In this document: positions 16,707 to 24,329 of the stretch, one piece after another
Layout of the letters: each line of letters starts with the position of its first letter
Position numbering within the stretch: position 1 is the stretch's first letter
NCBI GenBank assembly: GCA_964368075.1
Contig: CAYJAD010000004.1
Location: 1-64,000, forward strand
Direction of reading: 5' to 3'
Source: CAYJAD01 sp964368075
GTDB lineage: Bacteria; Desulfobacterota; Desulfovibrionia; Desulfovibrionales; Desulfovibrionaceae
Length of the DNA: 64,000 bases
The notes under the pieces: generated by a model
The model's database searches: none
Seen by the model: the letters and a program-made list of their open reading frames with translations, nothing else
What the model was told of the DNA's origin: nothing
Program-made: the position numbers and the translations under genes

Positions 16707-16776
16707 ACATTCCTCCGTGAATGTTTGATAGCCTGGTGGAGCTTTATGCGCGATTGCTTCCTTGCAATCTTCCACC
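16707..16776 (-). promoter_or_regulatory. Structured flagellin leader with two CsrA-type sites (copy 2)
   Basis: Same design as the copy-1 leader: outer stem GGTGGA/TCCACC (16771-16776 with 16735-16740), inner hairpin GATTGC-AAGGAA-GCAATC, and ACATTC-ACGGAG-GAATGT over the ribosome site (16724-16707). Compared with copy 1, the outer stem changes A-T to G-C and the inner stem changes a G-T pair to A-T, so pairing is kept by covariation. Confidence 0.65.
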
Positions 16777-16837
16777 GACAGAACCCCTAAGGGTATTAAT
16801 ATTAAAGAAAGTATACATACTGTATTTCCTAAAACAA

Positions 16838-16868
16838 CAGTGCAGACCTCCGGGTAAAGTCTGCGCTG
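16838..16868 (-). terminator. Terminator after the divergent flagellin paralogue
   Basis: CAGTGCAGAC (16838-16847) pairs with GTCTGCGCTG (16859-16868), one G-T pair; on the minus strand TTGTTTTA follows. It separates the third paralogue from flagellin 2. The rest of 16777-17008 shows no gene. Confidence 0.6.
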
Positions 16869-17008
16869 GCGGTAAAATTTACCTATGCCAGCTCTGTATT
16901 CTTAGAGAAGCAAATTGCGTACCAATAGTGGCTTTGAAGTGTGTGTTTAACTGGTGTTGTGGGGTGATAATTAAAGGGGGCTGCACAATTATTTTTTTGT
17001 GCTGCTTT

Positions 17009-17815
17009 TTAATGGCGATTGCCTAGAAGATGCAAAGCCATACGCGGCATAGCCTTACTTTGGTCAATTATATCAACAGTAGATTTGGTCAAAATTTGAT
17101 TGCGCACAAAGGCTGTCATTTCTGTAATGCCAGAATCTTTGTGGCGGCCTTCATAGATTTTTATGTCTTCTTTTGTGGGGGAAGCCAAATTTTTGACGGT
17201 GTTTTTCAAGCGATTTTGTATGGCATCAAGGTGCGCGCGTATGAGCTCTTGCGAGGTGATGGCCTCATTGACGGCCAGTAAAGCTTGTCGTGCTCCTGCT
17301 GGTGTAGAAAGGGAAAGCGCTGTCTGTAGAGAACGGTCACTGGTATGTTCTGTGGATGTAGTGTTTTTTTTGTTATTATATAAAGGTTGCAGAGAGGGAG
17401 TTAGTGAAAAAACGCTATTACAATGGGTAGTTTGGGCAATGCATATAACTTCAGAGGTAAGGGTTTGATATTCTAAATTCATAGTTTGGAGTTCTGCATG
17501 GTTTACGTTTTGGCTGATAGCCTTCTCAGCTAAGACTTTCATGCGCGCAAGTTGTGTTTCTATGGCATCCAGAGCGCTATAGGTTATGTGAAGTAATAAA
17601 AGTATATCATGGGCTGTGCGTTCGCTATGGCTTAAAACTGCAATATTGGTACGTAAGAGCTTTGTGATGTTAAAAGTTTTGCTGACAAAATCTAATTTGT
17701 ACGCCTGCAATGCCGTAGAAAGGCGAGTTGTTGAAATTTGCAAATTTCCATATTGCCAAGCTAGACTAGAGCTTGTGCTTAAGGGCGGCTGCTTGCTATG
17801 AGTGGCTGATTCCAT
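17009..17815 (-). CDS. Divergent flagellin paralogue
   Basis: A 268-residue flagellin-like protein. I chose the ATG at 17815 (AAGGA upstream; the protein then aligns with flagellin starts) over a longer frame to 17980. The C-terminus is recognisable (EMTAFVRNQILTKSTVDIIDQSKAMPRMALHLLG), as are LDAIETQLARMKVLAEKA and LIRAHLDAIQNRL. The N-terminal core SSGMRINGAADDAAGL is replaced by STALQAYKLDFVSKTFN, and the middle is new. The frame is open, so it is not an evident pseudogene. It could be a minor filament protein, a hook-proximal subunit or a decaying duplicate. Confidence 0.75.
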   Translation of the reverse strand: MESATHSKQPPLSTSSSLAWQYGNLQISTTRLSTALQAYKLDFVSKTFNITKLLRTNIAVLSHSERTAHDILLLLHITYSALDAIETQLARMKVLAEKAISQNVNHAELQTMNLEYQTLTSEVICIAQTTHCNSVFSLTPSLQPLYNNKKNTTSTEHTSDRSLQTALSLSTPAGARQALLAVNEAITSQELIRAHLDAIQNRLKNTVKNLASPTKEDIKIYEGRHKDSGITEMTAFVRNQILTKSTVDIIDQSKAMPRMALHLLGNRH

Positions 17816-17835
17816 GATTACATCCTTGGAATGTG
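17816..17835 (-). promoter_or_regulatory. CsrA-type site over the ribosome site of the third flagellin paralogue
   Basis: The minus strand reads CACATTCCAAGGATGTAATC just before the ATG. CAAGGATGT matches nine consecutive positions of the CsrA selection consensus (CARGGAUGU), and AAGGA is the ribosome site; ACAT/ATGT can pair around it. Confidence 0.5.
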
Positions 17836-17894
17836 TTAAAGAAAGAGTGGTGTAGTGCTTTTTAGATGCAATAGTAAGCACTCTAAAGATTTTT

Positions 17895-17943
17895 GTCGGC
17901 AAATTTTGCCTACGCTTTAGAGAATCGGGCAAAATTTGCCGAC
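17895..17943. repeat. 16-bp inverted repeat between the flagellin paralogue and panB
   Basis: GTCGGCAAATTTTGCC (17895-17910) is the exact reverse complement of GGCAAAATTTGCCGAC (17928-17943). Each arm is itself nearly palindromic (GGCAAA-T-TTTGCC), so the region could be two operator sites in a divergent promoter region, or a stable hairpin. No regulator recognised. Confidence 0.6.
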
Positions 17944-18092
17944 TCCTACCTCTTATGCCAGAAAAGGTTTGACGCATCAAGGTTATTTGTTATGCTAAAT
18001 CTACGATACTTGGGCTATTTATGTATATAAATTTTGCATAAAATAATTTTTCATTTTGATTTTGCTTTGTTAAAAACCGGTAAGGATGTGAC

Positions 18093-18989
18093 ATGACTTC
18101 ACAATACAAGAGAACTACTCTTACAAGTTTAGATATACGCCAGATGAAAGGACAAAAGAAAATTGTCATGCTCACAGCTTATGACTACCCTTCTGCAAAA
18201 ATGGCTGAAGCCGGCGGGGTGGATATGGTGCTGGTGGGGGACTCTCTAGGTATGGTAGTTTTAGGCCAGCAAGATACGCTAGCTGTAACTATGGATACCA
18301 TGATACACCATTGTAGTGCCGTGTCTAGAGCTGCGCAATCTGCTCTTGTGGTTTGCGATATGCCCTTTTTGAGCTATGAAACAGATGTTCCCACGGCACT
18401 TACTCATGCCGGTGCTTTGCTCAGTAAAGGTGGCGCAAGGGCTGTAAAATTGGAAGGTGCTTTTGCCGTGCTTCCACAAATAAAGGCTCTTGTTGCGGCG
18501 GGTATTCCTGTCATGGGGCATATTGGTCTTACACCACAAAGGGTGGCCACCTTGGGCGGCTACAAGGTGCAAGGAAATACTGCCATGGCGGCAGAAATGT
18601 TGTGGCGTGAAGCTCAAGCTCTGGAAGAAGCTGGCTGTTTTAGCCTTGTGTTAGAATGTGTGCCTGGTGAGGTGGCGCAATGTATTACAAAAAGTTTAAG
18701 TATTCCCACCATAGGTATTGGTGCTGGTGCGCATTGTGATGGGCAGGTGCTTGTTTTTCACGATATGCTAGGACTCAACATGGGGCATACGCCAAAATTT
18801 GTAAAAAAATACGCGAATCTTGCGCAAGATATAACACAAGCCATAGAGCAATATAGTTCAGAAGTACGTGAAGGTAGCTTCCCTCAAGATGCGCAAACAT
18901 TTTTCTTAGATAAAGAAGAGAGCGAAGCTTTTAGTGCCATGAGCACCACATCATTTGCAGCTTCTTTGTCTTCAAAACAAAAGGCTTAG
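18093..18989 (+). CDS. panB: 3-methyl-2-oxobutanoate hydroxymethyltransferase
   Basis: First committed enzyme of pantothenate synthesis, adding a hydroxymethyl group from methylene-tetrahydrofolate to ketoisovalerate. 298 residues, a TIM barrel. Signature segments: MLTAYDYPSAKMAEAGGVDMVLVGDSLGMV (metal-binding Asp in VGDSLG near residue 50), CDMPFLSYE, GARAVKLEGA and PVMGHIGLTPQ. TAAGGATGTG precedes the ATG at 18093. The kinase gene follows after 1 nt, so they form an operon with murI. A CoA link with the acyl-carrier-protein genes downstream is possible but not shown. Confidence 0.95.
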   Translation: MTSQYKRTTLTSLDIRQMKGQKKIVMLTAYDYPSAKMAEAGGVDMVLVGDSLGMVVLGQQDTLAVTMDTMIHHCSAVSRAAQSALVVCDMPFLSYETDVPTALTHAGALLSKGGARAVKLEGAFAVLPQIKALVAAGIPVMGHIGLTPQRVATLGGYKVQGNTAMAAEMLWREAQALEEAGCFSLVLECVPGEVAQCITKSLSIPTIGIGAGAHCDGQVLVFHDMLGLNMGHTPKFVKKYANLAQDITQAIEQYSSEVREGSFPQDAQTFFLDKEESEAFSAMSTTSFAASLSSKQKA

Positions 18990-18990
18990 C

Positions 18991-19875
18991 ATGTTCCGTT
19001 CTCCCGTTCCTAAGGTCGCTGCTATACATGATTTATCGGGCTTTGGGCGTACATCACTTACTGTAGTGATTCCCATATTATCCACCATGGGTATTCAAGT
19101 GTGCCCTATGCCTACGGCGGTACTTTCTACGCATACGACCACATTTACAGACTTTTCCTTTTGTGATCTTGAAGAAGAAATGCACCAATTCTTGCACCAC
19201 TGGCGCGCTTTGCACTTAACTTTTGACGCTATCTATTCAGGGTTTTTAGGTTCTGCCACGCAAATGGCTGTGGTGGAAGACACGATAAAATATTGTAAGC
19301 ATGCACAAGGGCTTGCCGTCGTAGACCCTGTCCTTGGTGACAATGGAAAACTTGATCCTACCATGACACAAGAGATGGTGGAACGCATGCGAAGCCTTAT
19401 ACGCCATGCTGATTGTATTACTCCTAACCACTCAGAGGTGTGCTGGTTGCTAGGGGAAAAATATACACAAGAACTCAGTATTGATAGTGTCAAAGAGCGT
19501 TTAATACGCCTTACCGATATGGGGCCACGTGTTGCAGTCATGACGTCTGCTCCTATAAACACTCAAGCGGGTAGGGTGTCTGTGGTGGCTTATGATGCCA
19601 AACAAAAGAAGTTTTGGCGTGTAGACTGTTCATATATTCCAGCTTTTTATCCCGGTACCGGCGACTGCTTTGCTTCTGTGTTGACAGGCGCCTTGCTTTT
19701 GGGAGATTCTTTACCCTTGGCTTTGGATAGGGCCGTGCAATTTGTGACCATGGGCATACGCGCTACTTTTGGACACAATGAACCGCAGCATCATGGTATT
19801 TTATTAGAGCGCGTGCTTGATACCTTGCGTGCCCCCATTATGGCAACCAGTTATGAACTTTTAGATGAACAATAA
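18991..19875 (+). CDS. Pyridoxal/pyridoxamine kinase (PdxK/PdxY-like)
   Basis: A 294-residue ribokinase-fold enzyme. The start segment VAAIHDLSGFGRTSLTVVIPIL is typical of pyridoxal kinases, VVDPVLGDNG is the phosphate-binding region, and FYPGTGDCFASVLTGALLLGD holds the catalytic GTGD Asp. It phosphorylates B6 vitamers in the cytoplasm. I take the ATG at 18991, 1 nt after panB, rather than an earlier start inside panB. It overlaps murI by 11 nt if the first murI ATG is used. Many PLP enzymes lie nearby (aminotransferases at 20780 and 24330), but no direct link is implied. Confidence 0.85.
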   Translation: MFRSPVPKVAAIHDLSGFGRTSLTVVIPILSTMGIQVCPMPTAVLSTHTTTFTDFSFCDLEEEMHQFLHHWRALHLTFDAIYSGFLGSATQMAVVEDTIKYCKHAQGLAVVDPVLGDNGKLDPTMTQEMVERMRSLIRHADCITPNHSEVCWLLGEKYTQELSIDSVKERLIRLTDMGPRVAVMTSAPINTQAGRVSVVAYDAKQKKFWRVDCSYIPAFYPGTGDCFASVLTGALLLGDSLPLALDRAVQFVTMGIRATFGHNEPQHHGILLERVLDTLRAPIMATSYELLDEQ

Positions 19876-20722
19876 TATAGAAAAAAGAATGAGAGAAACA
19901 CAACATCTTCCCATAGGAATTTTTGATTCCGGTGTGGGCGGCCTCACGGTTTTTAAAGCAATACATGCCACCTTACCCCACGAATCCCTGCTCTATTTGG
20001 GTGATACTGCCCGCTTGCCCTATGGAACTAAAAGTCCGGAAACCGTGGCAAGCTATGCTTTGCAAGCTACAAAAAAACTTGTGGAAAAAGGCATAAAAAT
20101 GTTAGTTATTGCATGTAATACAGCCACGGCAGCGGCTTTACCTGCACTTACAAAAGCCTTTGCACCCTTACCCGTTATCGGCGTTATTGAGCCGGGGGCA
20201 GAAGCGGCCATTAAGGCCACGCGTAATGGACATATTGCTGTTATTGCCACCGAAGGCACCATTAAGGGCAAAGCCTATCATTCTGCCATAAAGGCACAAC
20301 GTCAAGATATTCAGATTACAGGGCAGGCTTGTACACTTTTTGTACACCTTGCTGAAGAAGGCTGGATGGAGGGGGCTTTAGTGGAAGGTGTCGTAGGGCG
20401 TTATCTTGAACATATCTTTTTCTCTGCACCCCACACTGTATGCCCAGACACATTATTGCTTGGCTGTACGCACTTTCCCCCATTGCGCGACGCCATTGCG
20501 CGTGTTGTAGGGCAAGATGTGTGTATAGTAGATTCCGCCGCCACCACTGCTGTGGCTGTAGAACGCACTCTTAGAGAGCTACATATTTTTTCTGAGGAAA
20601 AGAGTGCGCCTGGTTTATGTCATTTTATGACCACCGATGATAAAGAACGTTTTGCAAGAGTGGGCTCTCTTTTCTTAGGATACCCCTTGCAAGCAAATGA
20701 TGTGGAACATTTAAATTTATAA
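19865..20722 (+). CDS. murI: Glutamate racemase
   Basis: Makes D-glutamate for peptidoglycan. 285 residues from the ATG at 19865; an alternative ATG at 19889 would start MRETQHLPIG and removes the overlap with the kinase gene, and neither has a strong ribosome site. Signature motifs: GIFDSGVGGLTVFKAI with the first catalytic Asp/Ser region, LGDTARLPYGTKSPE, ACNTATA with the first catalytic Cys near residue 80, and LLGCTHFPPLRD with the second catalytic Cys near 200. Complete and ordinary. Confidence 0.95.
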   Translation: MNNNIEKRMRETQHLPIGIFDSGVGGLTVFKAIHATLPHESLLYLGDTARLPYGTKSPETVASYALQATKKLVEKGIKMLVIACNTATAAALPALTKAFAPLPVIGVIEPGAEAAIKATRNGHIAVIATEGTIKGKAYHSAIKAQRQDIQITGQACTLFVHLAEEGWMEGALVEGVVGRYLEHIFFSAPHTVCPDTLLLGCTHFPPLRDAIARVVGQDVCIVDSAATTAVAVERTLRELHIFSEEKSAPGLCHFMTTDDKERFARVGSLFLGYPLQANDVEHLNL

Positions 20723-20779
20723 TATAGTTTAAATGTGAATTGTAATTTTTAGCGTATTATAACAGAGAGATAAGGGTTT

Positions 20780-21871
20780 ATGATATACACTCCTCTTTCC
20801 ATGATTGCCGGTCCCACTCATGTGCCAGCAAAGATTCGTCAAGTACTTTCTCTTGATTATGGCACCAATGAAGAAGATTTTTTACCTTTATATACAGCTA
20901 CCAACACGCTTTTAGCACAAGTTATGGGTACAGAGCACGACGCCATCACCATGACAGGTGAGGGTATGCTCGCTTTGTGGGCCGGCCTTAAAAGCTGTTT
21001 GCACCCCAAGGATAGAGTGCTTTCCATAGGTACCGGTGTTTTTGGCGACGGTATCGGAGATATGGCGGCAGGTATGGGTTGTGAGGTGCAAAAAATTTCT
21101 TTTGCCTACAATACTACTATTCATGACCTTGAGCGCATAGAGGCAGCCATTAAAGAGTTTAAACCGCATATGATCACTGCTGTGCATTGCGAGACCCCTT
21201 CAGGTACCTTAAACCCCTTGGCAGAGCTTGGCGCTTTAAAGCAAAAATACGGAGTGCCTCTTTTTTACGTGGATGCTGTTTCCAGCCTTGGCGGCACACC
21301 TGTATGTATGGACGCTTGGCACATTGATATTTTACTTGGCGGCTCACAAAAATGTTTCTCTGCTCCGCCAAACATAAGTATTCTTGGGCTCAGCCCCGCC
21401 GCGTGGGAAAAAGCTCATCAGGTGAATTATGCTGGCTATGATGCGTTATTGCCTTGGCAACATGTGCTGAAAGAGAATCTTTGCCCTTATACGCCATATC
21501 CTCATGGTGTGGCTGCATTGCACGCGGCATTACAAGATATTTTTGCCGAAGGTTTAGAAAATGTTTTTGCAAGGCACGAGCGTGCCGCCAATGTATGCCG
21601 TGAAGGTTTGCAGGCGTTGGGCATAGAGTTATGGACCGATGCGCAAGCTATTAATTCCCCTACCGTAACGGCTGCCCTTATTCCACAAGGGTTTACATGG
21701 CAGCAATGGCAAGAGTCTCTTGCATATCAAGGGCTTGGCGTCGCAGGTTCTTTTGGCCCCATGCAGGGCAAGGTTTTCCGCATAGGCCATATGGGCAGTC
21801 AAGCTCATGTGCACCTTGTGGAACAAAGTCTTACTATACTAGCTAAGGTTTTGCGCGCTGCTAAGGGCTAA
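20780..21871 (+). CDS. Class V aminotransferase (alanine-glyoxylate/serine-glyoxylate type)
   Basis: A 363-residue PLP enzyme of fold type I. AGPTHVPAKI at the N-terminus, TGEGMLALWAGL (cofactor phosphate loop), HCETPSGTLNPL, VDAVSSLGGTPV (Asp that contacts the pyridine nitrogen) and GGSQKCFSAPP with the PLP lysine near residue 193 fit the purine-catabolism/AGT subgroup. The natural substrate pair (alanine, serine, phosphonate or sulfonate amines with glyoxylate or pyruvate) cannot be fixed from sequence; taurine- or alanine-linked use is plausible in this group of bacteria. It stands 57 nt after murI and ends at a G-rich repeat. Confidence 0.8.
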   Translation: MIYTPLSMIAGPTHVPAKIRQVLSLDYGTNEEDFLPLYTATNTLLAQVMGTEHDAITMTGEGMLALWAGLKSCLHPKDRVLSIGTGVFGDGIGDMAAGMGCEVQKISFAYNTTIHDLERIEAAIKEFKPHMITAVHCETPSGTLNPLAELGALKQKYGVPLFYVDAVSSLGGTPVCMDAWHIDILLGGSQKCFSAPPNISILGLSPAAWEKAHQVNYAGYDALLPWQHVLKENLCPYTPYPHGVAALHAALQDIFAEGLENVFARHERAANVCREGLQALGIELWTDAQAINSPTVTAALIPQGFTWQQWQESLAYQGLGVAGSFGPMQGKVFRIGHMGSQAHVHLVEQSLTILAKVLRAAKG

Positions 21872-21894
21872 AAGTAAAGACTGGCTAATTTTTC

Positions 21895-22050
21895 TTGAGG
21901 GGGGGAAGGGACACTTTTTCTAACGCCAAAAAGTGCCCCTTCCCCCCCTTAAACTCCCCCCATCCCCTCAAAACGCGCTTTGGGGGAAACTTTTCCACCG
22001 CAAGCAAAAGTTTCCCCCAGAAAAAGTCATTCAGCAACGTTTCTTCAGTA
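21895..22050. repeat. G-rich palindromic repeat, copy A, at a convergent junction
   Basis: Two hairpins: GGGAAGGG-A-CACTTTTT (21904-21919) with AAAAAGTG-C-CCCTTCCC, and GGGGGAAACTTTT with AAAAGTTTCCCCC (a 13-bp perfect stem around CCACCGCAAGC). Between them is CTCCCCCCATCCCCTC and the core AAAACGCGCT. The element reaches into the azlD stop codon. Same family as copies at 39154, 45611, 51258 and 63330. Probable bidirectional terminator. Confidence 0.8.
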
Positions 22051-22389
22051 AAGCCAGCCCATGTAGCGCAATAGCGCCACCATACCCATGGCACACGCTA
22101 TGGTACCAAAAAAAGATTTGCTATACCATGCTAAAAGTAAAGAAGGTATGGCTGCCAATAAGTAGGTATTATCAAAGCTTAGAAAAAGTTGCGTATTGCC
22201 GCCGCTCTCAGTGCGGGTGAGCACATCAGGAAAGAGCAAGGCTGCCATCACGGCCACAGGCACGTAAGAAAGCCACTTTAAAGAGAGTTTGGGCAGGCTT
22301 TCCACAGAAAGGTACATCAGTGGCAATATGCGTGGTATGGCTGTAACAAGGGCACAACCTGCAATGGTAAGAATGAGTTCGGTATTCAT
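22045..22389 (-). CDS. azlD: AzlD-like branched-chain amino acid export subunit
   Basis: A 114-residue membrane protein with four hydrophobic helices, the usual AzlD size. ALVTAIPRILPLMYLS near residue 15 is the AzlD family mark. Works with AzlC as a two-part exporter of branched-chain amino acids. The ATG at 22389 overlaps the azlC stop (ATGA), so expression is coupled. The final Tyr codon and TGA stop belong to a sequence shared with the G-rich repeat copy at 39414, so the repeat may have set the present C-terminus. Confidence 0.85.
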   Translation of the reverse strand: MNTELILTIAGCALVTAIPRILPLMYLSVESLPKLSLKWLSYVPVAVMAALLFPDVLTRTESGGNTQLFLSFDNTYLLAAIPSLLLAWYSKSFFGTIACAMGMVALLRYMGWLY

Positions 22390-23138
22390 GAGGTCTTCTT
22401 ATTTTTAGTGCGTAAAGTAGAAAGTAAAAGGCCTAAAGTTGCAGCGATGACAGTGGCTAAGATAACATTCCATTGTCCAAGACCAGAGAGCTTCAAAGCA
22501 ATGGAGGTAAGGCCGGAAAATACGCCTACCAATACATGCAAGCGTGTTTGGCATTGAGGGATAAATAAGGCTAGAAACATGGCAGTGAGGGCATAGTCAA
22601 GCCCCAGAGGGCGAACATCTTCAATGAGTGTACCAAAATACACACCTATAATAGTGCCTAAGACCCAAGAAAATTGCGCGGTACTATTGCACGTATAAAG
22701 CGTTGTCAAAGAAAGCCGCCAGCCTTTTTGAAAGGCTGTGGAATGAACACCAAATGTTTCATCTGTTAATTGTAGACCTAAAAGACAACGCTGCCAACGC
22801 TTGGCACTTTGAGTGTAGGTAGCTAATGAAGCTGACATGAGTAAGTGCCGTAAGTTGATTACAAAGACGGTAAGAATAACGGAAGCAGCACCCACGCCGG
22901 CGCCCCAAAGAGAAGCCGCGACAAATTGACCAGAACCAGCAAAAATAAAAATGGACATGGCAATGGTAAGGCTTGGGGGAATATCGTTTTTAACAGCAAG
23001 AACGCCAAAGGCAAAAGCCACCGGCACATAACCAAGAACAATGGGAAGGGCTCGTTTAATGCCTTCTATGGCGGAAAAAGAAAATGATTGCATAGACATC
23101 TTGTATAGTTTTTTGCGCTCTTCTTCAAGAAATATCAT
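22386..23138 (-). CDS. azlC: AzlC-like branched-chain amino acid permease
   Basis: A 250-residue inner-membrane protein, the large subunit of an AzlCD exporter. ALPIVLGYVPVAFAFGVLA and FIFAGSGQFVAASLWGAG are typical; the following NLRHLLMSASLATYT segment is strongly conserved in AzlC. I chose the ATG at 23138 over a TTG at 23186; AGAAG lies upstream, and an ATG at 23099 is a shorter alternative. A short dyad-containing motif at 23190, also found before the BCCT gene, stands upstream. Confidence 0.85.
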   Translation of the reverse strand: MIFLEEERKKLYKMSMQSFSFSAIEGIKRALPIVLGYVPVAFAFGVLAVKNDIPPSLTIAMSIFIFAGSGQFVAASLWGAGVGAASVILTVFVINLRHLLMSASLATYTQSAKRWQRCLLGLQLTDETFGVHSTAFQKGWRLSLTTLYTCNSTAQFSWVLGTIIGVYFGTLIEDVRPLGLDYALTAMFLALFIPQCQTRLHVLVGVFSGLTSIALKLSGLGQWNVILATVIAATLGLLLSTLRTKNKKTS

Positions 23139-23189
23139 AGTAACACTTCTACATAATGTTTTGTGTGGAAACTCTTTATATTGCAATGG

Positions 23190-23216
23190 TTGAAACGTTG
23201 ACGTTAGTCAATGCGA
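23190..23216. promoter_or_regulatory. Shared dyad motif upstream of azlC
   Basis: Contains TTGAC-GTTA-GTCAA, a perfect 5-bp dyad, inside a 27-nt stretch that recurs at 59281 with about three substitutions and one inserted base. Both copies lie upstream of transporter genes, in opposite relation to the gene. Could be an operator or a trace of a small repeat. Confidence 0.35.
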
Positions 23217-23336
23217 CTAGAAATTAAGAAGAGGCGAAGCTTTGCACAGCACAATTCTTAAAAAAGAAAATTTTATATTTATGAGCGTTTATATAAAGAT
23301 GATTGTGTAGAAGGCTCTAAAGGTGAAAAGTAAAAT

Positions 23337-23367
23337 CCCCTACATCATACACAGCGTGATGTAGGGG
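23337..23367 (-). terminator. Terminator of the outer-membrane barrel gene
   Basis: CCCCTACATCA (23337-23347) pairs perfectly with TGATGTAGGGG (23357-23367); on the minus strand ATTTTACTTTT follows. It ends the gene at 23410. Confidence 0.8.
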
Positions 23368-23409
23368 GAGTATAAGATATTGCTAGTAAAAAAATGCTAG
23401 CAAGGTATT

Positions 23410-24036
23410 TTAGAAACCGAAGCGCAGACCAATGCTAAATTCATGGGCACTAACGTCCATATTCATATCATCACCGTGAAACTCAGTGGTCACCTCTCCA
23501 AGGTTTAGGTAGCGATAGCCCACATCTGCAGTAACATTGTCAGACAAAGCAATACCTACACCGGCACCTGCTTGCCATGCAAAAACGGTATTGTCTATTT
23601 GACGGCTAATGGAGTTAATTTGATAATGCCCATTAACAAAGCCCATACCAATACCGCCGCCCACATAAGGAGTAACAATACTTTCATTGTAGAAATCATA
23701 ATAAGCAGAGGCCATGACGGTGTGTATATTGTACTCTATTTCACTGTTGTGTCCAAGAGCGCTTACTTCATTTTCGCCAAAGAAAGCTGTGCGTACAGAA
23801 TATTCCAGTTCAGTACGAATGGGAGTTTCGGATTGTTGGTAAAAGTCAAAACCTACGAGCAAACCTGCGCCAAAAGTATTACTTTCAGCGGAGCCGGAAA
23901 GCTGACCGCCACCCCATTGGGTTTGGTAAGAGTCAAATATTTTAACACCACCGTAAACGCCGTTAAGACCTTCTGCCAATGCTGCTGTTGCCATAGATGA
24001 AATGAGAATTGCGCTCAAAATTATTTTTGCTAACAT
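23410..24036 (-). CDS. Outer-membrane beta-barrel protein (OmpA/OmpX-like porin family)
   Basis: A 208-residue precursor. The ATG at 24036 has a perfect GGAGG 8 nt upstream; the protein then begins with a clean signal peptide (MLAKIILSAILISSMATAALA, cut before EGLNGVYGG). The mature part shows alternating barrel strands such as AGLLVGFDFYQQ, PYVGGGIGMGF, WQAGAGVGIAL and VDVGYRYLNLG, ending HEFSIGLRFGF with the terminal Phe needed for Bam-dependent insertion. Eight strands are likely. Function may be structural, adhesive or immune-related; nothing specific is visible. It has its own promoter and terminator. Confidence 0.75.
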   Translation of the reverse strand: MLAKIILSAILISSMATAALAEGLNGVYGGVKIFDSYQTQWGGGQLSGSAESNTFGAGLLVGFDFYQQSETPIRTELEYSVRTAFFGENEVSALGHNSEIEYNIHTVMASAYYDFYNESIVTPYVGGGIGMGFVNGHYQINSISRQIDNTVFAWQAGAGVGIALSDNVTADVGYRYLNLGEVTTEFHGDDMNMDVSAHEFSIGLRFGF

Positions 24037-24086
24037 AATGTCCTCCAATATGTCCTTTTGCATTAAAGAATGCGTTCCAGAATTTC

Positions 24087-24115
24087 CTTATACATTATGT
24101 ACCTCTATGCGTAAA
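24087..24115 (-). promoter_or_regulatory. Candidate sigma-70 promoter of the barrel gene
   Basis: On the minus strand TTTACG (24115-24110), a 17-nt spacer and TATAAG (24092-24087) stand about 50 nt before the start codon. Confidence 0.45.
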
Positions 24116-24238
24116 GAAAAATATGAATTTGTAAAAGTATGTAGCAATATATGTGCCTAAATGGGATTACAGCATATTCTAGGTGTCTTAAAAAAAATCT
24201 AGATTTTATCTAATGGGGGAGTGATTTTTTTATGCAAA

Positions 24239-24275
24239 AAAAATCTTCTCAAATAAAAATTTAAGAAGATTTTTT
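24239..24275 (-). terminator. Terminator of the alpha-oxoamine synthase gene
   Basis: AAAAATCTTCT (24239-24249) pairs with AGAAGATTTTT (24265-24275); the A run becomes the T tract on the minus strand. It lies 55 nt after the stop at 24330. Confidence 0.7.
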
Positions 24276-24329
24276 TGGGGAAAACTGGGCTGCGCCTGAA
24301 AGAAATGAGCGCGCACTGTTATGGGGCAA

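Noticed and set aside
17816..17980. N-terminal extension of the third flagellin paralogue
   Set aside because: The extension covers an inverted repeat and lacks a ribosome site; the ATG at 17815 has AAGGA and gives the family-like start.
21885..22094. A 69-codon minus frame through the G-rich repeat
   Set aside because: It is made of the repeat's purine blocks, overlaps the azlD end, and has no ribosome site; typical false ORF of such repeats.
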